From contig CAYSPG010000034.1 of the NCBI GenBank assembly GCA_964432885.1, forward strand, positions 1 through 27,737: DNA of 27,737 nucleotides. Reading direction: 5' to 3'. How positions within the stretch are numbered: the first letter of the stretch is position 1; each line of letters begins with the position of its first letter. Position numbers and translations under genes: made by a program. The notes under the pieces are model-generated. The model had not been told where the DNA came from and did not search any database. It saw only the letters and a list, made by a program, of their open reading frames with translations. Positions 21,526 to 27,737 of this stretch are shown here, piece by piece. Source of the stretch: CAYSPG01 sp964432885 (GTDB lineage Bacteria > Bacteroidota > Bacteroidia > AKYH767-A > OLB10).

Positions 21526-23541
21526 ATGAATAATTTAATTCACGAAACCAGCCCTTACCTGCTGCAGCACGCCCGCAATCCTGTTAATTGGTTTGCGTGG
21601 AATAGCGAAGCTTTTGAAAAAGCTAAATCAGAAGACAAATTAATTTTAATCAGCATTGGTTATTCGTCATGCCATTGGTGTCATGTGATGGAGCATGAAA
21701 GTTTTGAAGACATGCCAACAGCAAAGCTGATGAACGAAAATTTTGTGTGCATAAAAGTTGACCGCGAAGAACGCCCAGATGTGGATGCAGTATATATGAG
21801 TGCCGTGCAACTGATGACGGGGCGCGGTGGCTGGCCGCTTAATTGTTTTGCATTACCTGATGGCAGGCCTATTTATGGCGGAACGTATTTTCCAAAAGCA
21901 CCGTGGCAAAATGTTTTGGTACAGCTAACGCAGATGTATAAACACGACAAGAAAAAATTTTTAATGTATGCCGATGATTTGGTAAACGGAATAAAAAAAA
22001 CCGATTCATTAATTGTTGCGAATGCAGAAGTTGAATTTTCAAAAACAACTATTGAAAAAACAATTACCAATTGGAAAAAACATTTTGACGATATTGAAGG
22101 CGGACCTAATCGTGCTCCTAAATTTCCGTTGCCCAACAATTATATTTTTTTATTGCGCTATGCAACCCTTGCAAAAGATAATGAAGTGCTAAAGCATGTT
22201 TTGCTTACGCTGGATAAAATGACATACGGAGGAATTTACGACCATGTTGGCGGAGGCTTTGCGCGCTACTCCACGGACTCGCTTTGGAAAGTTCCACACT
22301 TTGAAAAGATGCTGTATGACAATGCGCAGATGATTTCACTTTATGCAGAAGCTTATACGGCAACAAAAAATCCTCTCTATAAAAATGTAGTTTACGAAAC
22401 TGCAAATTTTATTGAGCGTGAAATGAAATCTGATAAAGGATTTTTTTATTCAGCGCTTGATGCCGATAGCGAAGGAGAAGAAGGGAGGTTTTATGTGTGG
22501 AGAAAAGAAGATGTTGAAAAAATAATATCGAATATTGAATATCGAATATTGAATATTGAAGTGAAGGATGTGGTGAGAGATTATTTTTCAATCAATGAAA
22601 ACGGATATTGGGAAGGCAATTACATTTTATTGCGAAGAGAAGATGATGATGCAATTGCGAAGCGATATAATATCTCGGTTGATGAATTGAATGAGTTAAT
22701 TTCTCACGCAAAAAATCTTTTGCTTGAAGAAAGAAATAAAAGAACCCGTCCGGGTTTGGATGATAAAAGTTTAACCTCATGGAATGCTTTGATGATTGAT
22801 GGGTTGTGTGTAGCACATCGTGCATTTAACGAAAATAAATTTTTAGAGCTTGCTATAAATAATGCTGAACTGCTTTTAGCAAAGCAATTAAAACCTGATG
22901 GAAGTTTATATCACAGTTATAAAATCGGTAAGTCAACCATCAATGGTTTTCTAGAAGACTATTGCTTTACCATCGAAGCGTTTATTTCTCTGTATCAATC
23001 ATGCTTTGATGAACGTTGGTTGTATGAAGCAGATAAATTAATTCAGTACGTTTTGAAACATTTTAGTGATGAAGAAACAGGCATGTTCTTTTTTACTTCT
23101 GATATTGGTGAACAACTGATAACCCGCAAACGCGAAATTCAGGACAACGTAATTCCTGCATCCAACTCATCCATTGCAAAAGGTTTGTTTCTGCTTGGAA
23201 AATATTTTGACAAAACAGAATACATTTCGCGCTCAGAAAAAATGCTGAGGAATATGGTTGCTGATATGGCAACCTATGGTTCTGCTTATTCCAATTGGGG
23301 AATTTTATTGCTGCAAAAAGTATTTCCGTTTTACGAAATTGCAATTACCGGAAATGATTTTGAAAAAAGACTAATCGAACTACAGCAAAATTATTTGCCA
23401 AACATTATTGTAACGGCAACAAATAAAGAAAGCGAACTGCCCTTGCTAAAAAACAGGCTGATAAAAGACAAAACACTTATTTATGTGTGTGAAAACAATG
23501 CGTGCAAATTGCCGGTGGAAGAAATGGATTGGAAAAAATAG
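21526..23541 (+). CDS. DUF255 thioredoxin-fold / six-hairpin glycosidase-like protein (YyaL/SPATA20)
   Basis: The 671-residue protein begins with a thioredoxin-like domain. HETSPYLLQHARNPVNWFAW (6-25) is the family signature, SSCHWCHVMEHESFED holds a CxxC pair (Cys49, Cys52), and REERPDVDAVYM and GGWPLNCFALPDGRP follow. The rest resembles an (alpha/alpha)6 barrel (KVPHFEKMLYDNAQM, LDADSEGEEGRFYVW, DDKSLTSWNALMIDGL). Function is not established in bacteria; redox or N-acylglucosamine epimerase-like roles have been suggested from structure. Residues about 333-345 (IISNIEYRILNIE) are encoded by a heptamer repeat array and do not look like family sequence. The ATG at 21526 gives the standard N-terminus. 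The TAG stop overlaps an inverted repeat. Confidence 0.93.
   Translation: MNNLIHETSPYLLQHARNPVNWFAWNSEAFEKAKSEDKLILISIGYSSCHWCHVMEHESFEDMPTAKLMNENFVCIKVDREERPDVDAVYMSAVQLMTGRGGWPLNCFALPDGRPIYGGTYFPKAPWQNVLVQLTQMYKHDKKKFLMYADDLVNGIKKTDSLIVANAEVEFSKTTIEKTITNWKKHFDDIEGGPNRAPKFPLPNNYIFLLRYATLAKDNEVLKHVLLTLDKMTYGGIYDHVGGGFARYSTDSLWKVPHFEKMLYDNAQMISLYAEAYTATKNPLYKNVVYETANFIEREMKSDKGFFYSALDADSEGEEGRFYVWRKEDVEKIISNIEYRILNIEVKDVVRDYFSINENGYWEGNYILLRREDDDAIAKRYNISVDELNELISHAKNLLLEERNKRTRPGLDDKSLTSWNALMIDGLCVAHRAFNENKFLELAINNAELLLAKQLKPDGSLYHSYKIGKSTINGFLEDYCFTIEAFISLYQSCFDERWLYEADKLIQYVLKHFSDEETGMFFFTSDIGEQLITRKREIQDNVIPASNSSIAKGLFLLGKYFDKTEYISRSEKMLRNMVADMATYGSAYSNWGILLLQKVFPFYEIAITGNDFEKRLIELQQNYLPNIIVTATNKESELPLLKNRLIKDKTLIYVCENNACKLPVEEMDWKK
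22524..22558 (+). repeat. Five tandem AATAT(C/T)G heptamers inside the DUF255 coding sequence
   Basis: AATATCG, AATATTG, AATATCG, AATATTG and AATATTG follow without interruption. They encode the NIEYRILNIE segment and keep the frame open. This looks like an intergenic-type repeat that landed or grew within a gene. Confidence 0.9.
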
Positions 23542-23642
23542 AATGCGGATGACGCGGATTAAGCGGATAAACACTGATTTTTTTAGGTTAAAAAATATTT
23601 TCTATCCGCGTAAACCCGTCTAATCCGCGCCATCCGCGTTCT
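23540..23642. repeat. CGCGGAT-type inverted repeat between convergent genes
   Basis: The left arm starts AGAATGCGGATGACGCGGAT (23540) and the right arm, read on the minus strand from 23642, starts AGAACGCGGATGGCGCGGAT. The first 22 positions differ at two. The element spans the whole gap from the DUF255 stop codon to 6 bp before the flavoprotein stop codon. It is the same family as the outer arms at 19736 and 20016: the right arm here agrees with the left arm there at about 34 of 40 positions. Confidence 0.92.
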
Positions 23643-23647
23643 ATTCC

Positions 23648-24901
23648 CTAATCAAACAACAACTTAAAATAAAACGAAGGCTGTCTGAATTTTTTTCGTA
23701 AATCCACATCATCAAACATGCTGCTGATGGTTTCGCTAACAGTTTTGTTTTTGTTGGCTTTGTTTACCACAAAGTTGAAAAGCCTTGGATAGTTACAAAG
23801 TTTTTGAAGTGTGTGACTTAGTCTAAACTCATTCCACAAACGGTTGTAAACAATTTTATCATACTCAAATAAAAATTGCGCACTAAAATTATTTTGTTGC
23901 AATGCTGCCTCTGCTTTTTCAGCAGCGCGCATTCCGCAGTACATGGCGTTGCTTATTCCTTCACCGCTAAAAGGGTCTATCATGCTTGCTGCATCGCCAC
24001 ACAGTAAAATATTATCAGCAGAAATTTTTCTTTTCTTACTGCCAAGCGGCAAACCCCAGCCTTCAATTTTTCCAACCAACTCAGCATTTTTAAAACGGTT
24101 TTTTATCGTTGGGTTTTCTTTAATGGCCTTTAGCATAGCTTCTTTCAGGTTCACCTTTTTTTTGCTGATACTTTTGGTCAACATGCCTGCGCCTACATTT
24201 GCCATTCCATTTGGCAAAGGAAAAATCCAAAAATAACCGGGCAACAGTTCATTAATAAAATGCAGCTCAATAAAATTTTGCTGATGCATGCCCGCTACAT
24301 TTTTATAGTAGGCACGAATGCCACCGCAATAATGTTCGGGTTCTAACTTATGTTCGTTTCCCAAAAGTTTATTGGCAACGCTGTGCGCTCCATCACAGGC
24401 AATTAGCAATTGTGTTTCAAAAATTTTTCCGTTAGAAGTTGTCAACTGCACATTTCCATTTATGCGTTCAGCTTTTTTTATTTCAGTGTTCTGGATAAAG
24501 TTGCAATACGCTGTATCAAATAATTTTACAAGCGAGTAATCAAAATCCATTCGCTTACTTACAAAACCGGGTGGGTGATTGATACTGGTTGTAACAGGTT
24601 TAAACGGAACCTCCAAAGTTTTTCCATTGGGTGACGCAAATAAAATTCCGTTACTTCCGGTGCAATTATTATTGTGTACCAAAAGTTGAGGAATTAAATC
24701 TACATTTAGTTTTTTTAAAACCGGCAACACTTTTCCGCTTAAGGCATCACCACATATTTTATCGCGCGGAAAAACGGCTTTGTCTATAATAGTGTGCTTA
24801 ATTTTTGCTTTTGACAGAAAAAGAGATGCTGTTGCACCTGCTGGGCCGGCACCAAGGACGAGGATGCTAGACTTTTGGAATATGGAGTTTGAAGTTTGCA
24901 A
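23648..24901 (-). CDS. FAD-dependent oxidoreductase, geranylgeranyl reductase family
   Basis: The 417-residue flavoprotein has the N-terminal dinucleotide-binding motif SILVLGAGPAGATAS (GxGxxG at 17-22), the group signature FPRDKICGDALSG (44-56), and the second FAD motif ILLCGDAASMIDPFSGEGIS near 300. This group reduces isoprenoid double bonds or oxidises lipids and aromatic compounds; the substrate here is not known. In Bacteroidota, menaquinone- or carotenoid-related roles are possible. The only usable start in the frame is TTG 24901; the first dozen codons come from sequence with TTTGAAGTTTG-like repeats, so the N-terminus is uncertain. It lies 28 nt after the toxin gene, perhaps in the same transcript. 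Confidence 0.88.
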   Translation of the reverse strand: MQTSNSIFQKSSILVLGAGPAGATASLFLSKAKIKHTIIDKAVFPRDKICGDALSGKVLPVLKKLNVDLIPQLLVHNNNCTGSNGILFASPNGKTLEVPFKPVTTSINHPPGFVSKRMDFDYSLVKLFDTAYCNFIQNTEIKKAERINGNVQLTTSNGKIFETQLLIACDGAHSVANKLLGNEHKLEPEHYCGGIRAYYKNVAGMHQQNFIELHFINELLPGYFWIFPLPNGMANVGAGMLTKSISKKKVNLKEAMLKAIKENPTIKNRFKNAELVGKIEGWGLPLGSKKRKISADNILLCGDAASMIDPFSGEGISNAMYCGMRAAEKAEAALQQNNFSAQFLFEYDKIVYNRLWNEFRLSHTLQKLCNYPRLFNFVVNKANKNKTVSETISSMFDDVDLRKKFRQPSFYFKLLFD

Positions 24902-24929
24902 CGTAATTTGGCTACTGAAACAAGAAAGG

Positions 24930-25271
24930 CTAATATATTTCTAAACATCCAATATCCTGGTCCTCCTCAGATGAAAGAAATTTTGTAATTGCAGATTGCT
25001 TTGAAATTAAAAGTTGCGCAAGTGCTTTAGTAGAGGAATTTCCGGTATGAAGCCAAATTATTTTTGGAGGATACCCTTTTAGTAAACTCAGGTTATTAAA
25101 ATCTTCGTCAAAAGTTACAATGCAAAAATTATTATCGCGGGCAAATTCAAAAATAATTTTATCTTCCTTTCCTGCTAAATCAAAATGTTGAATATGTTTT
25201 GTGCCGGGAAAAGCTAAACCAATGCTTTCTACTAGTTTGTGAGAAATATTCTCATCCAATAATAGTTTCAT
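24930..25271 (-). CDS. DUF5615 PIN-like toxin
   Basis: The 113-residue protein, started at ATG 25271, has MKLLLDENIS at its N-terminus (Asp6, Glu7), a middle GKEDKIIFEFARDNNFCIVTFDEDF (Asp37, Asp55, Asp57) and IIWLHTGN. This is the DUF5615/Mut7-C-like PIN fold, whose acidic cluster is expected to bind metal and cleave RNA. An upstream in-frame start (25325) would overlap the antitoxin gene and add non-homologous residues. It lies 2 nt after the DUF433 gene, the standard order of this predicted toxin-antitoxin pair. RNase activity is inferred from family. Confidence 0.88.
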   Translation of the reverse strand: MKLLLDENISHKLVESIGLAFPGTKHIQHFDLAGKEDKIIFEFARDNNFCIVTFDEDFNNLSLLKGYPPKIIWLHTGNSSTKALAQLLISKQSAITKFLSSEEDQDIGCLEIY

Positions 25272-25273
25272 TT

Positions 25274-25495
25274 TCAAATGGCAATCTTCAGTTTGCCTTC
25301 CCTGTCTGCTGCATATTCCAGGCATGCAAGAATATGTTCTTTAGTTACACCGGGAAAATCACTAATAATTTCTTCGTAGCTCATACCAGAGGCAAGCCAT
25401 CCTAAAACATCCACAACTGCAATTCGGGTTCCTTTGATACAAGGTTTACCAAAACGAATTTCGGGGTTTACATTTATTATCTCAGTGTAATGCAT
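25274..25495 (-). CDS. DUF433 antitoxin
   Basis: The 73-residue product from ATG 25495 shows the DUF433 signature: PEIRFGKPCIKGTRIAVVDVLGWLASGMSYEEII, FPGVTKEHILACLEYAAD. The family is a small helix-turn-helix protein that pairs with DUF5615 toxins, neutralising them and probably repressing the operon. A TTG six codons upstream (25513) is a less likely start since it overlaps the probable -7 box. Two nucleotides separate it from the toxin start. Confidence 0.9.
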   Translation of the reverse strand: MHYTEIINVNPEIRFGKPCIKGTRIAVVDVLGWLASGMSYEEIISDFPGVTKEHILACLEYAADREGKLKIAI

Positions 25496-25510
25496 TTGAT
25501 TTATTTTTAA

Positions 25511-25518
25511 CAAAGGTA
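25511..25518 (-). promoter_or_regulatory. Probable -7 box of the DUF433/DUF5615 operon
   Basis: On the minus strand 25518-25511 reads TACCTTTG, matching TAnnTTTG, 15 nt before the DUF433 ATG. No clear -33 box is visible. Confidence 0.45.
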
Positions 25519-25558
25519 AATAGAATTTTTAAGCATCTGCTATTTTTAATTACCAGTA

Positions 25559-27184
25559 TTACTCCTTTACAAATTTTGCAGAATAAAAATTTCCTTTTTC
25601 ATCCGTTAAGCGAAGTAAATAAAACCCCGAACTTAATGATGATATATTTAATTGCGTTTCGCTTTTGTTTTTTGTGATCTGATTTGTTGAAATTAAAATT
25701 TCTTTGCCGAGTGTGTTGAAGATTTTGCAATTTGTGATATTGAATAGTGGATGTTGGATTGATAAAATATTTTTTGTAGGGTTTGGATAGATTTTAAAAT
25801 TTGAAACTTGTGAGTGAATATTATTTACAGATAAAAGCGAGCTATCACAGAAATTGACTAACCAATAGTCATAAATTCCACGAGATGCCTGTGTTTTGTA
25901 CCCTCCAATATTAGCATCAGTCGTATTAATAATTGTATAACAACCATTATTCGCCTCATAAACAAAACTTGCTTCATCATGTCCAAGAGTAAAAATTGTT
26001 TTGTCCCATTGTTTATCTCCAATTGAATTAATTTTGATCAACCAAGATTGTTCCAACCCTAAATTGTTCTCGGATTTATCACCACTAATGTTCGAATACG
26101 ATGTCCCGGAAATAATAAAAAAACCACTATCAATCTCGATAATATTTTCAATCCTATCTTCACTGGAAAATCCCCCATAATCCTTCTCCCATTGCAAATT
26201 ACCAAGTGAATCAAGTCTGACTATCCAATAATCCTCCAATCCCCATGTTGGTTGAGTTTTATTACCACTAATATTTGAAGTTGAAACTCCTCCTAAAATA
26301 AAACAGTTATCAATTGTAAGAGACATGCAAAAAAGTTTTTCATTTAATGTACCACCATAATCTCGGTCCCAAAGAATATTTCCTACAGTATCAATCTTAA
26401 GTATCCAATAATCAGAACCTCCCCATGATGGTTGTGATTTGTTTCCGCTAACATTGGAAGAGGAATACCCACTAATCAAAAAACTATTATCCTTAGTTGA
26501 AATTATTTCAAATAAATTATCATCCATTAGCCCTCCATAATCTTTGTCCCACTGCTTAATACCATTAGAATCAATTTTAATTATCCAATAATCAAAACCA
26601 CCCCATGTTGCAGAAGATTTATCTCCACCTTGGTTTGATAGTGACCAACCACCAATGATAAATCCATTGTTATTGGTACAAGTTATTGATGTTAATTTAT
26701 CCTCATTGGTTCCACCCAGTGTTTTGTCCCAAAGAAAATTTCCAGAAGAATCAATTCTTACTATCCAATAGTCTGCTGAATATCCAATAGTATCCACATT
26801 GTTTTGAGATTTGTCACCTCCTAAACCTGAGTATGAGGTTCCGCCAAGTAAATATCCTCCATCTGTCGTTTGTACTATTGAAGTCAAAATATCCCAATCT
26901 AATCCACCATAAGTTCTATCCCATTGTTTTAAACCACTAGTTCCTACCTTAACAATCCAATAGTCAAAATTCCCAACAGTATCTTGAGTTTTATCACCTC
27001 CAATTCCGGAATAGGAGTATCCGCCTAAAATATAACCACCATCCGATGTTTTTCCGCTACAGGTAATAATATCAGCATCTGAACCGCCATACCTAAAATC
27101 CCACTGCTTAACTAATGGGGCTTGTGCAAATACAATTTTAATAAATAAAAAACAAAATTTAAAAAGGAAAAATAATTTTTTCAC
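25559..27184 (-). CDS. Secreted repeat protein with T9SS sorting domain, paralogue of the 9775 gene
   Basis: The 541-residue protein starts at GTG 27184, the only start after an in-frame stop, and gives a good signal peptide (MKKLFFLFKFCFLFIKIVFAQ). Seven tandem repeats follow, five of them regular at about 60 residues, with DYW at 74, 138, 198, 258 and 318. Each reads roughly YIxGGYSxSGxGGDKSQ...DYWIVKIDSxGxxQWDKxYGG. The Trp/Gly pattern suggests propeller blades. A T9SS type A sorting domain ends the protein (FKIYPNPTKNILSIQ...SGFYLLRLTDEKGNFYSAKFVKE). Repeat identity within this gene is higher than in its paralogue, which suggests recent duplication of units. Function unknown; probably surface-exposed. 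Confidence 0.88.
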   Translation of the reverse strand: MKKLFFLFKFCFLFIKIVFAQAPLVKQWDFRYGGSDADIITCSGKTSDGGYILGGYSYSGIGGDKTQDTVGNFDYWIVKVGTSGLKQWDRTYGGLDWDILTSIVQTTDGGYLLGGTSYSGLGGDKSQNNVDTIGYSADYWIVRIDSSGNFLWDKTLGGTNEDKLTSITCTNNNGFIIGGWSLSNQGGDKSSATWGGFDYWIIKIDSNGIKQWDKDYGGLMDDNLFEIISTKDNSFLISGYSSSNVSGNKSQPSWGGSDYWILKIDTVGNILWDRDYGGTLNEKLFCMSLTIDNCFILGGVSTSNISGNKTQPTWGLEDYWIVRLDSLGNLQWEKDYGGFSSEDRIENIIEIDSGFFIISGTSYSNISGDKSENNLGLEQSWLIKINSIGDKQWDKTIFTLGHDEASFVYEANNGCYTIINTTDANIGGYKTQASRGIYDYWLVNFCDSSLLSVNNIHSQVSNFKIYPNPTKNILSIQHPLFNITNCKIFNTLGKEILISTNQITKNKSETQLNISSLSSGFYLLRLTDEKGNFYSAKFVKE

Positions 27185-27203
27185 TTGTATGAAATTTAAT
27201 TTT

Positions 27204-27233
27204 CAAATATACACAATCGAACAAGTACATAAA
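27204..27233 (-). promoter_or_regulatory. Probable promoter of the repeat-protein gene
   Basis: On the minus strand TTTA (27233-27230), an 18-nt spacer and TATATTTG (27211-27204) fit the Bacteroidota consensus with one mismatch. The GTG start lies 19 nt downstream, which supports that unusual start. Confidence 0.5.
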
Positions 27234-27239
27234 CATATT

Positions 27240-27247
27240 TACTTTTG
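27240..27247 (+). promoter_or_regulatory. Possible -7 box of the GIY-YIG gene
   Basis: TACTTTTG matches TAnnTTTG and ends only 4 nt before the ATG at 27252, so if used the mRNA would be leaderless. No -33 match is seen. Confidence 0.35.
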
Positions 27248-27251
27248 ACGA

Positions 27252-27554
27252 ATGAAGAACTTTTACGTTTACATAATTAAATGCTCAGATAATTCATATT
27301 ATGTTGGTGTAACAAATGATTTAGAAAAGCGATGGATAGAACATATTGAAGGGAAAGATGTAATGTGTTATACTTTTTCGCGAAGGCCTTTACAACTTGT
27401 GTTTTATGAATTGCATATTGATATAAACGATGCCATTGCAAGAGAAAAACAAATTAAGAAATGGTCGAGGGCTAAGAAGGAAGCGTTGATTGTTCGTGAC
27501 ATAGAGAAGTTGAAAGAGTTGTCAAAGAGTAAGAATTCTTCTTCAGACGCTTGA
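27252..27554 (+). CDS. Single-domain GIY-YIG nuclease (YhbQ/UPF0213-like)
   Basis: The 100-residue protein has the GIY-YIG core: FYVYIIKCSDNSYYVGVTND (4-23, with VYI and YVG in place of GIY and YIG), Arg27 in DLEKRWIEH, and the catalytic Glu65 in AIAREKQIKKWSRAKKEALI (61-80). The family cuts DNA using one metal ion. Such stand-alone domains are often present in several copies in Bacteroidota, with unknown roles. The C-terminus (KSKNSSSDA) is low-complexity. The gene is followed within 25 nt by REP-like repeats and faces the repeat-protein gene across a short divergent promoter region. Confidence 0.9.
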   Translation: MKNFYVYIIKCSDNSYYVGVTNDLEKRWIEHIEGKDVMCYTFSRRPLQLVFYELHIDINDAIAREKQIKKWSRAKKEALIVRDIEKLKELSKSKNSSSDA

Positions 27555-27575
27555 TGAATAGTTAATCTGTGAAAA

Positions 27576-27652
27576 AAAACATGGTTCGGCAAGCTCACTA
27601 CAATATTTCAAATGGAATCAGAAAACATGGTTCGGCAAGCTCACCATGACAG
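27576..27652 (+). repeat. Two direct REP-like repeats next to the GIY-YIG gene
   Basis: AAAACATGGTTCGGCAAGCT continuing CAC occurs at 27576-27598 and 27622-27644, with 23 bp between the copies. In the second copy CATGGT (27626-27631) pairs with ACCATG (27643-27648) around an 11-nt loop and is followed by ACAG. The first copy lacks the right half of the stem and is presumably truncated. The design matches the middle arms of the nested repeat at 19782. Confidence 0.9.
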
Positions 27653-27660
27653 TCTTTTAC

Positions 27661-27737
27661 GTTTGGGAATAAGAGAGAGGGGAGTCGAGAGGGGCGCATC
27701 GGGGCCCCCCAGACACACCCCCACCCGGAGAAAATAA
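27661..27737. other. GC-rich, purine/pyrimidine-biased end of the window
   Basis: The last 75 bp switch from AT-rich DNA to G-rich then C-rich sequence (GAGAGAGGGGAG, GGGGCCCCCC, CACACCCCCACCCGG). No gene is visible. The abrupt change suggests a low-quality or chimeric contig end. Confidence 0.55.

Noticed and set aside
27576..27644. Two 23-bp direct repeats with a 23-bp spacer, CRISPR-like at first sight
   Set aside because: Only two units, the first lacks the right half of its stem, and the repeat matches a REP-like family in another intergenic region. No cas gene is nearby.

Overview
The window reads as low-GC Bacteroidota DNA, probably a chromosomal contig with its right end close to position 27737. 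Four complete proteins and one partial protein end in a type IX secretion (Por/CTD, 'YPNP') sorting domain. The upstream regions carry TAnnTTTG boxes, the Bacteroidota -7 promoter element, rather than sigma70 -10 boxes. Shine-Dalgarno sequences are absent. Most genes are core housekeeping genes; the unusual material lies between them.

Layout. 1-2513 (+): tail of a secreted T9SS protein with a clear hairpin terminator, prmA, and a LamG-domain T9SS protein. 2540-5500 (-): a probable enolase / small basic membrane protein / citrate synthase operon; the citrate synthase is of the mitochondrial (type I) kind. 5597-7936 (+): a PlsC-type acyltransferase and a GT-C mannosyltransferase-like membrane protein. 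8136-11409 (+): two more T9SS proteins, the first with a probable frameshift in its signal peptide. 11497-14153: a GNAT acetyltransferase, a DUF3817 membrane protein (-), a secreted YciI-like protein and bshA (bacillithiol synthesis). A 60-bp tetranucleotide microsatellite sits between DUF3817 and YciI and appears to form the DUF3817 5' leader. 14225-17362 (-): an eIF1/SUI1 homologue, then a lipid kinase overlapping an LTA-synthase-like phosphoglycerol transferase by 4 nt. 17583-19707 (+): leucine-type amino acid dehydrogenase with an 18-bp perfect palindrome in its leader, then nusB. 20047-21309 (-): membrane metallophosphoesterase. 21526-23541 (+): DUF255/thioredoxin-fold protein. 23648-25495 (-): a DUF433/DUF5615 toxin-antitoxin pair and a geranylgeranyl-reductase-like flavoprotein. 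25559-27184 (-): a repeat-rich T9SS protein that is a paralogue of the one at 9775. 27252-27554 (+): a GIY-YIG nuclease followed by REP-like repeats and an anomalous GC-rich end.

The most distinctive feature is a dense set of short palindromic and tandem repeats. Between nusB and the metallophosphoesterase three different inverted repeats are nested inside one another (19736-20043), around a perfect 27-bp hairpin with a 3-nt loop. The outer family (CGCGGAT-type) recurs at 23540-23642, again exactly filling the gap between two convergent genes. The middle family (ATGCC...GGCAT-GACAG) has a relative next to the GIY-YIG nuclease (ATGGT...ACCAT-GACAG), with the stem changed on both sides. This suggests a REP-like hairpin family under structural selection, possibly mobilised by a single-domain GIY-YIG nuclease; the mobilisation part is inference. 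Further families are an ACGAAT array (21320-21508), a heptamer array inserted in frame into the DUF255 gene (22524-22558) and an octamer array before nusB (18731-18758). No rRNA, tRNA, CRISPR array, insertion sequence or phage gene was recognised.
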